This document shows, piece by piece, positions 53,665 to 61,598 of a stretch of DNA of 64,000 nucleotides (its first letter is position 1; each line of letters opens with the position of its first letter). The translations under genes and the position numbers were made by a program. The DNA lies in assembly GCF_003339585.1 (NCBI RefSeq), contig NZ_QPKF01000001.1, positions 1,364,001 to 1,428,000 of the forward strand. Reading direction: 5' to 3'. The DNA comes from Exiguobacterium sp. RIT594. Its GTDB lineage: Bacteria > Bacillota > Bacilli > Exiguobacteriales > Exiguobacteriaceae. The notes below the pieces were generated by a model that saw only the letters and a list, made by a program, of their open reading frames with translations, was not told the origin of the DNA and ran no database searches.

Positions 53665-54167
53665 GATGTAGATAGTTTTAGTAGAGACTTATTCATTTTA
53701 CTTGTGATAAGGTAAATTAGTTTATATAACAATTTTTCTTTTGAATGAGCGTCGTGAATTAAATGATGTATTCAGAGTGAATTAGTTGAATTAATATAGA
53801 AAGGTATTGAGTTTTTAACGAACTGTAACATTTAGCACCAATCGCGAACCGAAATCCATTACTAATGCATGGTAAATATTTAATCTTCTAAAAATATTTA
53901 ACACGGACCCTGTTTTTTTATATAAAACGTTATCTACAGTTCATAAATAGACATTGATTAATATACGAGTAAATACAACATTTTTTGCTTCGTTTACTAG
54001 GTTTTTTAGTAATTAGTATTTTTTTATATTAAACGACCGTTTTATATAATTACAACACCGGATAATAAAGGATTAGTTTGCTTTTGCTCTTTTATTATCA
54101 AGAGAAATTATTCTCCTTAAAATTCCTTATAACTATCTATCTTCACCTCTTTTTTTTAATCCCCCCC

Positions 54168-54206
54168 AAAAAAGAGTACCGTTTTGAAAACGGCACTCTT
54201 TTTTGC
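54168..54206 (-). terminator. Intrinsic terminator of the old yellow enzyme gene
   Basis: AAAAAAGAGT-CCGTTTT and AAAACGG-ACTCTTTTTT arms; strong on both strands. Confidence 0.85.
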
Positions 54207-54268
54207 AATATTTCAATCATTTTTTTGACTCGCGCTTGATAATGTATACCTTCTTCAAAAGTAACCCT

Positions 54269-55288
54269 TTATAGTTTCTTAATCCATGACCAAGAATAGG
54301 ACTGTGGAAGTTCTAGTACAACTCCAAGTTCCTGGGCGGCAGCATATGCCCAATGTGGATTCCATAAAAGTTCTCGTCCTAGAAAAATAAGATCAGCTCT
54401 CTTATTTCTTAAAATTTCTTCTGCATGTCCGGCTTGCTTAATTAAACCTACCGCTCCAGTCGGGACATCTGCAGCGTTGCGGATTGCATCAGCCAACGGC
54501 ACCTGATATCCTGGATACGTTTTCGGACGGAAGTTAATCAGCCCACCGGCACTGACATCAATCAAGTCGACGCCCATTTCTTTCATAAGTCGGCTGTAGT
54601 AAATGTAATGATCAAGTGAGTTTCCTTCAGTATCAAATTCATCGGCAGAAACACGGACAAAAAGTGGTCCGTTCCATTCTGTTTTTACGCTCTCAATAAT
54701 CTCTTTCAACAAGCGAAAGCGTTTTTCTACAGTTCCGCCGTATTCATCCTGTCGCTGGTTAGTGACAGGAGAAAGAAACTCATTTATGAGATAGCCGTGG
54801 GCTGCGTGAATTTCCAGAACATCAAATTCTGCTTTTCTAACCCGAGCTGCTGCTTCTTTGAACTCTTGCACAATGTTTTCGATTTGGGTAATAGAAAGCT
54901 CTTCCGGCGTTTTCTCACCTTCTTTGAAAGAAATAGCCGAAGGGGCTACAATGGGACCGTCTATTTTTGCTTTACGGCCTGCATGGCTAATTTGAATACC
55001 TACAGCTGAGCCAGCTGTTTTAACAAGGGCAACCAAACTTTTTAATCCGTCAATATGTTCATCTCCCCAAATCCCTAAATCCTGAGGGGACATTCGGCCT
55101 TGAAGAGTAACAGCAGAGCATTCTACCATCACTAAACCAACACCTCCTATTGCACGCGCTGGGTAATGAATACGGTGCCAATCTTGAACAATCCCGGTTT
55201 CATCTTTACATGCATACATACTCATCGGTGACATGACAATCCGGTTCTTCAAGGACAAATCTTTAATCGTGAACGGGCTGAACAGCAT
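54269..55288 (-). CDS. namA: NADPH dehydrogenase, YqjM/NamA-type old yellow enzyme
   Basis: FMN-dependent ene-reductase of 339 residues. The flavin/substrate histidine pair is in LEIHAAHGYLINEFLSP; QISHAGRKA and the C-terminal GAVGLIKQAGHAEEIL and DLIFLGRELLWNPHW are typical. In Bacillus YqjM the redox-sensing Cys26 sits in MSPMCMY; here the motif is MSPMSMYAC, with serine in its place (residue 23) and a cysteine four residues later. The gene is more AT-rich than the core genes and lies downstream of an esterase and an ArsR regulator. A modest AAGAAG site precedes the ATG. Confidence 0.93.
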   Translation of the reverse strand: MLFSPFTIKDLSLKNRIVMSPMSMYACKDETGIVQDWHRIHYPARAIGGVGLVMVECSAVTLQGRMSPQDLGIWGDEHIDGLKSLVALVKTAGSAVGIQISHAGRKAKIDGPIVAPSAISFKEGEKTPEELSITQIENIVQEFKEAAARVRKAEFDVLEIHAAHGYLINEFLSPVTNQRQDEYGGTVEKRFRLLKEIIESVKTEWNGPLFVRVSADEFDTEGNSLDHYIYYSRLMKEMGVDLIDVSAGGLINFRPKTYPGYQVPLADAIRNAADVPTGAVGLIKQAGHAEEILRNKRADLIFLGRELLWNPHWAYAAAQELGVVLELPQSYSWSWIKKL

Positions 55289-55431
55289 AGATTCACACTT
55301 CTTTCGTCTATTATTGAATAAAGAATTATTTTTTAATTATCATTAAAAAGATAAAAATGGATAGGAATAGTTTTCACAATCCATCGCCTTTGCATGCATA
55401 GAGTTTAGTTCCATTCATTTAGTTTTTATGT

Positions 55432-55478
55432 AAAAAAGCGAAACCTAGAGAGAGTAACTTCTCTATAAGGTCTCGCCA
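55432..55478 (-). terminator. Intrinsic terminator of the esterase gene
   Basis: Minus-strand GCGAGACCT...AGGTTTCGC arms with an inner AGAGA/TCTCT stem, followed by six T. Confidence 0.8.
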
Positions 55479-55537
55479 CTTCACTGATGAACTAAAGAAT
55501 TTTTACAATCATTTCTTTACATGATTCACTTTTCTTT

Positions 55538-56452
55538 TTACTGAGCCGATTTCTTTTGTTTTGAATAAATTTCATCCATAAATGCTCCGGCACTTAAAAT
55601 AGCTTCTTTTCCTTCTTCGAGATAGGAATGGAATGCAGGCCAATTGTGAACCATGCCAGGGAAGGATCTGAATCTAATATCGACTCCTGCCAAGGCTGCA
55701 TTGGTAACGAACGTTAACGCTTCACTTAACATAACTTCAACTTCTCCAACCATTACATAGATCGGGGGTAGTCCTCTTAATTCCCCGTGGATTGGCGATG
55801 CTAAAGGAACCTCAGGCGAAACACCATCTAAATACGTTTCTGCAAGGTATTTAACACCTGCGTTTGAATTCATCGGATCGATTCCTTCTTTTGTTATATA
55901 CGTTTCACCAATTTGTCCTAGATCAATCCAAGGAGAAATCATTACGCCTGCTGCTGGAAGAGGCAGGTGGTTATCACGAATGTTCATCAACAAACCGGCA
56001 GTCATGCTTCCGCCTGCAGATTCACCGGCAACAATAATATTTTTCTCGTCATAGCCTTGATCTAGTAACCATGTATAAGCTTTCATTGCGTCTTCAAGTG
56101 GTGCAGGGAAATGATGTTCAGGTGACAGGCGATAGTTAATAGCAAGTGTACGGGCTTTAGCTGCTCTCCCTAATTCACTTGTTTCACCTCGATGAGTTGA
56201 GATGCTTCCGAATAGGAATCCGCCACCATGCAGGTAAAGAAGAACACGATCATCCTGAGATTCAGGGACAGTTTGCCATTCGCCCTCCATCCCGTAAATA
56301 TCCACTTTTTCTGTCGTTACATCTTCAGCAACAGGTAACGTTCCATATGCTTTTTCAGCTTGCACACGCAGTTCGTCAACAGGTATAGAGAAGTCCGGGA
56401 TATTATCTTTAAAAAAGTTACTCGCTTTTTGTCTAGCTTTGTAGTTGCTCAT
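55538..56452 (-). CDS. Alpha/beta hydrolase, HSL-type esterase
   Basis: A 304-residue hydrolase. The oxyanion motif HGGG is in LLYLHGGGFLFGS, the nucleophile elbow is VAGESAGGSM, and the catalytic histidine is in FPGMVHNWP. The acid is probably the glutamate in VGEVEVMLSEA. It should hydrolyse short-chain esters or lactones in the cytoplasm. AAGGAG precedes the ATG. It lies between the ArsR regulator and the old yellow enzyme, in the AT-rich segment. Confidence 0.9.
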   Translation of the reverse strand: MSNYKARQKASNFFKDNIPDFSIPVDELRVQAEKAYGTLPVAEDVTTEKVDIYGMEGEWQTVPESQDDRVLLYLHGGGFLFGSISTHRGETSELGRAAKARTLAINYRLSPEHHFPAPLEDAMKAYTWLLDQGYDEKNIIVAGESAGGSMTAGLLMNIRDNHLPLPAAGVMISPWIDLGQIGETYITKEGIDPMNSNAGVKYLAETYLDGVSPEVPLASPIHGELRGLPPIYVMVGEVEVMLSEALTFVTNAALAGVDIRFRSFPGMVHNWPAFHSYLEEGKEAILSAGAFMDEIYSKQKKSAQ

Positions 56453-56638
56453 TTATAAAAACTCCTTTTATATTTATATACATCTATATAAAAAGATTTA
56501 TTAAATCGCTTTTTATAGATATTAAAGATTATACTAACCTCCTTTTTTTATCCTGTCAATTCTTTATACTTAAAAATTTGAGAGACTAGAAGCTTAATAA
56601 AGAAATTCGTTCGCATAAGGTGCCTGTGTGTTTTAGCC

Positions 56639-56950
56639 TTACAGTTCGTCTTTAATCCAGCCAGCTAATTTTTGAACCGTTTGTTCATTCCGCCGGTAAT
56701 ACGTCCATTGACCGATTTTTTTAGCCTCCACTAATCCGCTTTTATAAAGCATAGACATGAAATTCGATACCGTGGATTGGGAAATGTCCACTTTTTTTTG
56801 AATGCTTGCTACACAAACGCCGCCAATAAAATTATGGGTGCTTAATGAATGTGACTGTGGCTCGAAATTCTTTTCGGGCTCTTTTAACCATTTAAAAATC
56901 TGGAGGCGTGTATCGTTAGATAAGGCTTTTATAATTTTGATTTCATCCAT
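56639..56950 (-). CDS. ArsR-family transcriptional regulator
   Basis: A 103-residue winged-helix repressor: IIKALSNDTRLQIFKWLKEPEKNF, then VDISQSTVSNFMSMLYKSGLVEAKKIGQWTYYRRNEQTV. It has cysteine only in GGVCVAS and lacks the CxC metal site of classical ArsR, so it may sense something other than metal. It is upstream of the esterase and old yellow enzyme genes on the same strand, which it may control. GGAGAA precedes the ATG. Confidence 0.88.
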   Translation of the reverse strand: MDEIKIIKALSNDTRLQIFKWLKEPEKNFEPQSHSLSTHNFIGGVCVASIQKKVDISQSTVSNFMSMLYKSGLVEAKKIGQWTYYRRNEQTVQKLAGWIKDEL

Positions 56951-56980
56951 TTGTTTAAGTTCTCCGTTTCCTATAATTTT

Positions 56981-57004
56981 TTATTCTTTATATGTTAAGA
57001 ATAA
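56981..57004 (-). promoter_or_regulatory. Candidate operator of the ArsR-like regulator
   Basis: TTATTCTT-N8-AAGAATAA is a perfect 8-bp inverted repeat about 30-54 bases upstream of the arsR start codon, the usual position for autoregulation. Confidence 0.5.
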
Positions 57005-57235
57005 CTATATGCATACTTTCTACTACAATATAACTTCTAAGCAGACAAAAGCAAAATGCATTGCCCTCTAAAAGTTTTGAGTTCGTCTCTTTTATTAATT
57101 CGCGCCTTTTTTGTCTTATAGTAAATAAGCTATAAAAAATCAGCTATAAAGAAACTTCTAGATAGGAGTCATTCAATTTATTCATAACGCCAATATCTTT
57201 CATACAAGTATTTCGTTTGGAATTGTTCGCCTAAT

Positions 57236-57276
57236 AAAAAAGGAGGAAACAACCTTTTGCGTTCTCTCCTTTTTTC
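57236..57276. terminator. Intrinsic terminator-like hairpin
   Basis: AAAAAAGGAG and CTCCTTTTTT arms with partly paired GAAAC/GTTCT inside; strand of use unclear. Confidence 0.6.
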
Positions 57277-57351
57277 CGTTGTGATTTCCCCTATTTATTT
57301 GTCATTTTTAAATTTTCTATAGCTTAGGCTCAGGCATTCTTCTAGACGTTC

Positions 57352-57399
57352 AAAAAGGATCATCATATTGATACTTTAAAAGTAACTACATGTGATCCT
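57352..57399 (-). terminator. Terminator of the toxin-antitoxin remnant
   Basis: Minus-strand AGGATCA...TGATCCT arms with an inner ACTTT/AAAGT stem followed by five T, just after the RelE stop codon. Confidence 0.65.
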
Positions 57400-57409
57400 C
57401 TTCAAAAAC

Positions 57410-57701
57410 TTAATACAAACGCTTTTCAGCAATTTTATAAATTTCATCTTTATCTCTTTTACCGATAGCAACAATCTGAATGATTTGCAGTTTACCTTCT
57501 ACTTCTCTAAAGACAACACGTTACCCCATCTTCCTGTTTTTTTAACTTATTGCAATGAGACAGGTTTCCGTTAAGTTGCTGTCCTGCCTCCATTCCTTTG
57601 AAAATGATTCGTTCTAGTGCCTTATCCACGAATATCTTTTGACTACCGTCGAGATCATCGTAGTCTCCCTTTGAATACTGCGTCCACTCAAGCTGATACA
57701 A
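57410..57701 (-). pseudogene. RelE/ParE-family toxin, broken
   Basis: The first part reads MYQLEWTQYSKGDYDDLDG through AGQQLNGNLSHCNKLK, and the second part, in another frame, reads RVVFREVEGKLQIIQIVAIGKR and ends KIAEKRLY, a complete RelE-like protein of about 96 residues. The frames are joined if one A is removed from the seven-A run (57537-57543, minus strand), giving KLKNRKMG, the family's usual KKMGxRxVF; then the next codon is a TAA stop (57521-57523), probably once TTA. So there are two lesions. Alternatively a single extra A near 57522 explains the shift. Start is TTG. Confidence 0.85.
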
Positions 57702-57704
57702 TTC

Positions 57705-57992
57705 TCATTCCCACCCATCCATTTCATCAATAGTAGATGGGGGATTGACTCGTGCTCCACGAACTTCTGAATCAGAATATGTTCGGACATTTTTATTGGA
57801 TAGTCGCATCTCGACTGTCAAATCATCTAATCGGCTGTACAATTCTTCAATTTCTTTATTTAGTGACTCGTATTGCTATTGGGTAAGCATGACACCAGCT
57901 GCTTCACAGTCAGCTCTTTGGAATGCTTCCATAGGCGACCGTTTGACATCAGAAATTGAAGTGGTTGGAATATCGAGTGTTCTCATATCCAT
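57705..57992 (-). pseudogene. Phd/YefM-type antitoxin, broken
   Basis: Translation gives MDMRTLDIPTTSISDVKRSP, then FQRADCEAAGVMLTQ, an in-frame TAG (57876-57878), then QYESLNKEIEELYSRLDDLT and an end at GWE. In intact relatives GVMLTQ is followed by E, so GAG to TAG is the likely change. The region between RAD and AGVMLTQ is shorter than usual, missing the GVYxFNRxKV segment, so an in-frame deletion is inferred. The ATG at 57990-57992 follows GGGAGG by eight bases. It directly precedes the broken RelE gene. Confidence 0.85.
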
Positions 57993-58020
57993 AATCATTA
58001 CCTCCCTTTTATTTACTCTG

Positions 58021-58057
58021 TCATATACCTTTTAAAAGACTTTTAAAAGGTATATGA
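58021..58057 (-). promoter_or_regulatory. 37-bp perfect palindrome, operator of the toxin-antitoxin locus
   Basis: Two 18-base arms are exact complements around one central A. Each half contains the smaller palindrome CTTTTAAAAG. It lies about 30 bases upstream of the antitoxin start, where Phd/YefM proteins autoregulate. It is intact although both genes are broken. Confidence 0.75.
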
Positions 58058-58153
58058 TTACGATTCTGCAAATCTATAAATGGACAAATGTAAAGAAGTA
58101 CAAATATATAATGCGTCAAAAATACATGTACGGAGGCAGAATCCCCCTTGTTT

Positions 58154-58285
58154 TCAATGAATGAGGTTTAAAACGTAGTAGGCTGCACCTAAGAAATGAT
58201 GAAGAAATGTTACCAGTCCCATTAACCAGGTTAGCAGTACAGATAATATCTTCACCATCCGCTTAAAGAAATTTAGTTTCTCCAT
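58154..58285 (-). CDS. Possible 43-residue membrane peptide
   Basis: An ATG frame gives MEKLNFFKRMVKILSVLLTW at the start, a central hydrophobic stretch and an end at VLNLIH. It has a short basic N-terminus and about 25 hydrophobic residues, consistent with one membrane helix. AAAGG is rather far (13 bases) from the start and AGTGA nearer. No family is recognised; it could be a small toxin-like or regulatory peptide, or chance. Confidence 0.4.
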   Translation of the reverse strand: MEKLNFFKRMVKILSVLLTWLMGLVTFLHHFLGAAYYVLNLIH

Positions 58286-58519
58286 AAGGGAATCACTTTC
58301 CTTTCAGTAGTTTCGCAATATCCTACTAAAATCAAATGGAGAATAATCGGACTAGAGCACCTTAAACCGTTCTATATATCGTTTACGCATAGTATGAATA
58401 GGCACAGTTTAACATTCTACACGAGGCGTTATGAGTTTTTTTGTGTTTTCAGTTAGGTGTTGCACTTAATATTACAATTCATCTTATAATAAAAACTATG
58501 AAATGAGGAATTCCTTTCC

Positions 58520-59257
58520 ATGAGACTATTGCCTCCAAAACCCTTTTATTATGAAGGTGGCGAAAGAGCCGTTCTACTTTTGCATTCCTTCACCAGCAAT
58601 CCGAACGACATGAAAAAGCTTGGCCGCTACCTGCAACAAAATCAGTACTCCTGCTACGCTCCGACACTCAGTGGACACGGTTTACCGGCAGAAGAACTTC
58701 TGAACTACGGACCAACTGACTGGTGGCAAGATGTTCTCGACGGTTATCAGCTGTTGAAAGACAAAGGATTTGAACATATAGCAGTCGTCGGTCTCTCCCT
58801 GGGTGGTGTTCTTGCTTTAAAAACGGCACAGGAGTTGCAAATCAACGGTGTAGTCACCCTGTCCGTACCGATGGATAAGGAAGCAGCCCTCCTAAAGGAA
58901 CGAATCCTTTATTACGCCAAGCGCTATAAACAGCTCGAAGGGAAAGATGACAAACAGATTGCCTCTGAAATGGCTGAACTGGATCATCTCCCTTTTGAAT
59001 CGCTGACCGACTTCGAACAACTCATTAACCGGACGCGAGACCATTTAACGTCGATCGTCTCTCCTGTTTGCGTCATGTATGGGGAATTGGATGATCCCTC
59101 ATACATGACGAGTGCCGAGAAGATTTTCCAAAGCGTAACTTCGGATCAAAAAACGATTAACGGATTTGCGAATTCGAAACATTTAATGACGCTAGGAAAA
59201 GATATGAACGCAGTCAATCAAGACATTCTTGCGTTTTTAAACGAACTGAGCTGGTGA
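58520..59257 (+). CDS. Carboxylesterase, Est30-like
   Basis: Alpha/beta hydrolase of 245 residues. The nucleophile elbow is VVGLSLGGVLALK, the oxyanion region is LLHSFTSNPNDMKKLGRYL, aspartate lies in VMYGELDDPSY and the histidine in NSKHLMTLGKD. The pattern is that of the thermophilic Est30 family acting on short acyl esters. Base composition returns to that of the core genome here. GAGGAA lies ten bases before the ATG. Confidence 0.92.
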   Translation: MRLLPPKPFYYEGGERAVLLLHSFTSNPNDMKKLGRYLQQNQYSCYAPTLSGHGLPAEELLNYGPTDWWQDVLDGYQLLKDKGFEHIAVVGLSLGGVLALKTAQELQINGVVTLSVPMDKEAALLKERILYYAKRYKQLEGKDDKQIASEMAELDHLPFESLTDFEQLINRTRDHLTSIVSPVCVMYGELDDPSYMTSAEKIFQSVTSDQKTINGFANSKHLMTLGKDMNAVNQDILAFLNELSW

Positions 59258-59273
59258 TGTATTTATCCCCTTT

Positions 59274-59307
59274 AAAGGCAGTCCGCACTCAGCGGGCTGT
59301 CTCTTTT
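59274..59307 (+). terminator. Intrinsic terminator of the carboxylesterase gene
   Basis: AGGCAGTCCGC and GCGGGCTGTCT arms (two wobble pairs) followed by CTTTT. Confidence 0.7.
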
Positions 59308-59350
59308 CATTCTGCTGTATAGATCTGTAATCAGAAACCAATCAAAACAA

Positions 59351-59379
59351 TTGACGCCATAAAAAACAGATGGTATATT
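59351..59379 (+). promoter_or_regulatory. SigA promoter of the mhqR-like operon
   Basis: TTGACG (59351-59356), 17-base spacer, TATATT (59374-59379), directly followed by the operator. Confidence 0.8.
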
Positions 59380-59397
59380 TATCTCGAATTAAAGATA
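59380..59397 (+). promoter_or_regulatory. MhqR-type operator 1
   Basis: TATCTCGAATTAAAGATA differs at two of 18 positions from the perfect palindrome before the dioxygenase gene and adjoins the -10 box, so it should repress the regulator gene itself. Confidence 0.75.
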
Positions 59398-59427
59398 TAT
59401 GAATTGAAGATAAAAGAGGTGAACGAA

Positions 59428-59862
59428 ATGGAACAGCCGAATCCGAACTTAAAAGCACTGACGGTCATGGTTCGCGCCGTCGATGCGCTTCATGAAGTCA
59501 TCAAACAGGATGTCGCTAAATCGGGTTTAAATCCGACAGATTTTTCGGTACTCGAGTTGCTGTATCATAAAGGAAGGCAACCGATTCAACTGATTGGGAA
59601 AAAAGTATTGATTACCAGCGGCAGCATCACCTACGTCATCGATAAGCTCGAAAAAAAGAATTACGTCGCCCGTAAAGCCTGTCCGGAGGATCGGCGTGTG
59701 ACATTTGCGGAACTCACCCCAGACGGTCAAAACTTGATGGATACGATTTTCCCGGAACATGAACAAGCTATTAATCAGGTTTTTCAAGGGATTGACCAGG
59801 CGGAAATTGAATTGTTCATTAAGACTGCTAAAAAAATAGGCTACCAAGCCCAAAATCATTAA
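59428..59862 (+). CDS. MarR-family repressor, MhqR-like
   Basis: A 144-residue winged-helix regulator: LNPTDFSVLELLYHKGRQPIQLIGKKVLITSGSITYVIDKLEKKNYVAR, then CPEDRRVTFAELTPDGQNLM with the MarR wing. It is followed by a ring-cleaving dioxygenase and an FMN reductase, the set controlled by MhqR in Bacillus in response to quinones and catechols. Operators of TATCTCGAATTCGAGATA type stand before it and before the dioxygenase gene. The ATG at 59428 follows GAGGTGA. Confidence 0.88.
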   Translation: MEQPNPNLKALTVMVRAVDALHEVIKQDVAKSGLNPTDFSVLELLYHKGRQPIQLIGKKVLITSGSITYVIDKLEKKNYVARKACPEDRRVTFAELTPDGQNLMDTIFPEHEQAINQVFQGIDQAEIELFIKTAKKIGYQAQNH

Positions 59863-59877
59863 ATTTTTTTACCTATA

Positions 59878-59895
59878 TATCTCGAATTCGAGATA
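59878..59895 (+). promoter_or_regulatory. MhqR-type operator 2
   Basis: TATCTCGAATTCGAGATA is a perfect 18-bp palindrome, matching the known MhqR site form, 24 bases before the dioxygenase start. It allows control of the downstream genes apart from the repressor gene. Confidence 0.85.
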
Positions 59896-59919
59896 ATAAC
59901 AACTAAGGGAGCGATTTAG

Positions 59920-60903
59920 ATGAACGAATTAAAAGGAATCCACCACGTAACGGCCATCACGAGCAGTGCCGAGAAAAATTATGCGTTCTTCACCAACGTC
60001 TTAGGCATGCGTTTGGTCAAAAAGACGGTAAACCAGGATGATATTCAGACCTACCATCTGTTTTTCGCCGACGACAAAGGATCCGCCGGCACCGATATGA
60101 CATTCTTTGATTTTCCGGGCATCCCGAAAGGAACACACGGCACAAACGAAATCTACAAAACCGCTTTTCGCGTGCCGACGGACGAAGCACTTGACTACTG
60201 GATCAAACGGTTTGACAAATATGACGTCAAACATCGCGGCATCAAAGAACAATTTGGGAAGAAAACCCTCTCGTTCGTTGATTTCGACGATCAGCAATAC
60301 ATGCTGATTTCAGATGAACACAACAAAGGCATTGCCTCCGGCATTCCATGGCAAAATGGTCCGGTTCCATTAGAATTTGCCATCACCGGTTTAGGTCCGA
60401 TCCACATCCGGATTGCCGAATTTGACCGGTTAAAAGAAGTATTGGAAAAAGCGATGCTGATGCGGGAAATCGATAAAGCCGGATCACTGCATCTGTTTGA
60501 AATGGGCGAAGGCGGAAACGGCGCTCAAGTCATCGTCGAACATAACCTCCTCCTTCCAAGTGGACAGCAAGGATTTGGTACCGTTCACCATGTTGCGTTT
60601 CGGGTCGAAGATACAGCCGCTTTAAATGAATGGATCAGCCGCATGCAAAACTTACGATTCAACACATCCGGCTACGTCGATCGTTTCTTCTTCGAATCAT
60701 TGTATGCACGTGTCGCCCAAGGCATTCTGTTCGAATGGGCAACGGATGGTCCCGGCTTCCTGGGCGATGAGCCGTACGAAACAGTCGGAGAGAAATTATC
60801 ATTACCACCGTTCCTCGAGTCGCAACGTCAACAAATCGAACAAATGGTCCGTCCGATTGATACCGTCCGCAGCACGCGGACAATCGAAAAAGAATATCTA
60901 TAA
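59920..60903 (+). CDS. mhqO: Ring-cleaving dioxygenase, MhqO-like (two VOC domains)
   Basis: A 327-residue vicinal-oxygen-chelate protein with two glyoxalase-type units: LKGIHHVTAITSSAEKNYAFFTNVLGMRLVKKTVNQDD and GFGTVHHVAFRVEDTAALNEWI. Metal ligands are the histidines in IHHVTA and VHHVAF, and the glutamate in GILFEWATDGPGF. It is assumed to open hydroquinone or catechol rings in quinone detoxification. AGGGAG precedes the ATG. Confidence 0.92.
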   Translation: MNELKGIHHVTAITSSAEKNYAFFTNVLGMRLVKKTVNQDDIQTYHLFFADDKGSAGTDMTFFDFPGIPKGTHGTNEIYKTAFRVPTDEALDYWIKRFDKYDVKHRGIKEQFGKKTLSFVDFDDQQYMLISDEHNKGIASGIPWQNGPVPLEFAITGLGPIHIRIAEFDRLKEVLEKAMLMREIDKAGSLHLFEMGEGGNGAQVIVEHNLLLPSGQQGFGTVHHVAFRVEDTAALNEWISRMQNLRFNTSGYVDRFFFESLYARVAQGILFEWATDGPGFLGDEPYETVGEKLSLPPFLESQRQQIEQMVRPIDTVRSTRTIEKEYL

Positions 60904-60981
60904 TCCGGAGGAATTAATTTGAATATCTTCAGTAAAATATTTGGTTCAAAGGAAACACCACAATTAGAGGAGGAAACGAAC

Positions 60982-61524
60982 ATGACAAAGTTAAACATTG
61001 GGATTATCTTAGGATCAACACGTGAAGGTCGCTTAAGCCCGCAGGTCGGCAACTGGGTCAAAGAACTCGCGGACAACCGTGGGGACGCCAACTATACGAT
61101 CATTGACATCGCCGATTACAAATTACCGCTGCTCGGTGAAAAAGACGGCGATGCATCCGGTGCAGCTGCTTGGTCTGAAGCGATTGCTGCGCAAGACGGC
61201 TTTGTCTTCATCGTTCAGGAATACAACCATTCGATTTCCGCATCCTTAAAAAATGCCCTCGATTACCTTCGTGTCGAGTGGAACAATAAAGCAGCCGGTA
61301 TCGTCTCGTACGGTTCGGTCGGCGGTGCCCGGGCAGCAGAACATTTACGCGGGATCTTAGGCGAATTGTTGATTGCAGACGTCCGCGTCCACCCTGCCCT
61401 CTCACTGTTCACTGACTTTGAGAATGGAGCTGTGTTAAAAGCAGCACCCGTTCAGGCAGATTCCGTCAACCAAATGCTCGACCAGGTCATTCCTTGGGCT
61501 GACGCTTTAAAAACGATTCGTTGA
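60982..61524 (+). CDS. NADPH-dependent FMN reductase
   Basis: Flavodoxin-fold reductase of 180 residues: LNIGIILGSTREGRLSPQVGNWV (FMN phosphate loop) and QEYNHSISASLKNALDYL, GSVGGARAAEHLR. It could reduce quinones or azo compounds beside the dioxygenase. Two starts are plausible: the ATG at 60982 behind GAGGAGG, which fits the family, or a TTG at 60919 behind GGAGG, which adds MNIFSKIFGSKETPQLEEETN. Confidence 0.9.
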   Translation: MTKLNIGIILGSTREGRLSPQVGNWVKELADNRGDANYTIIDIADYKLPLLGEKDGDASGAAAWSEAIAAQDGFVFIVQEYNHSISASLKNALDYLRVEWNNKAAGIVSYGSVGGARAAEHLRGILGELLIADVRVHPALSLFTDFENGAVLKAAPVQADSVNQMLDQVIPWADALKTIR

Positions 61525-61554
61525 TCATTAAAACAAAACTATTCTTTTAAGAAA

Positions 61555-61598
61555 ACGAGAGAACTCCTTCATCCCAGGAGTTCTCTCATTTTTCATTT
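61555..61598 (+). terminator. Intrinsic terminator of the mhq-like operon
   Basis: GAGAGAACTCCT and AGGAGTTCTCTC arms followed by ATTTTTC; it overlaps the end of the convergent gene. Confidence 0.85.

Larger units (their letters stand above)
53614..54268. other. AT-rich non-coding stretch at the start of the accessory region
   Basis: Apart from two terminators (53638-53664 and 54168-54205) I see no gene, RNA or repeat. The composition drops sharply to AT-rich with long A and T runs, marking the edge of the segment that reaches to about 58.5 kb. Confidence 0.6.
56951..57409. other. AT-rich intergenic region
   Basis: It holds the ArsR operator candidate, two terminators (57236-57276 and 57352-57399) and short AGCTATAAA direct repeats near 57130-57160. 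I see no coding sequence. Confidence 0.5.

Noticed and set aside
57745-58035. Plus-strand frame of 96 codons.
   Set aside because: It is the complement of the broken antitoxin gene and has no ribosome-binding site.
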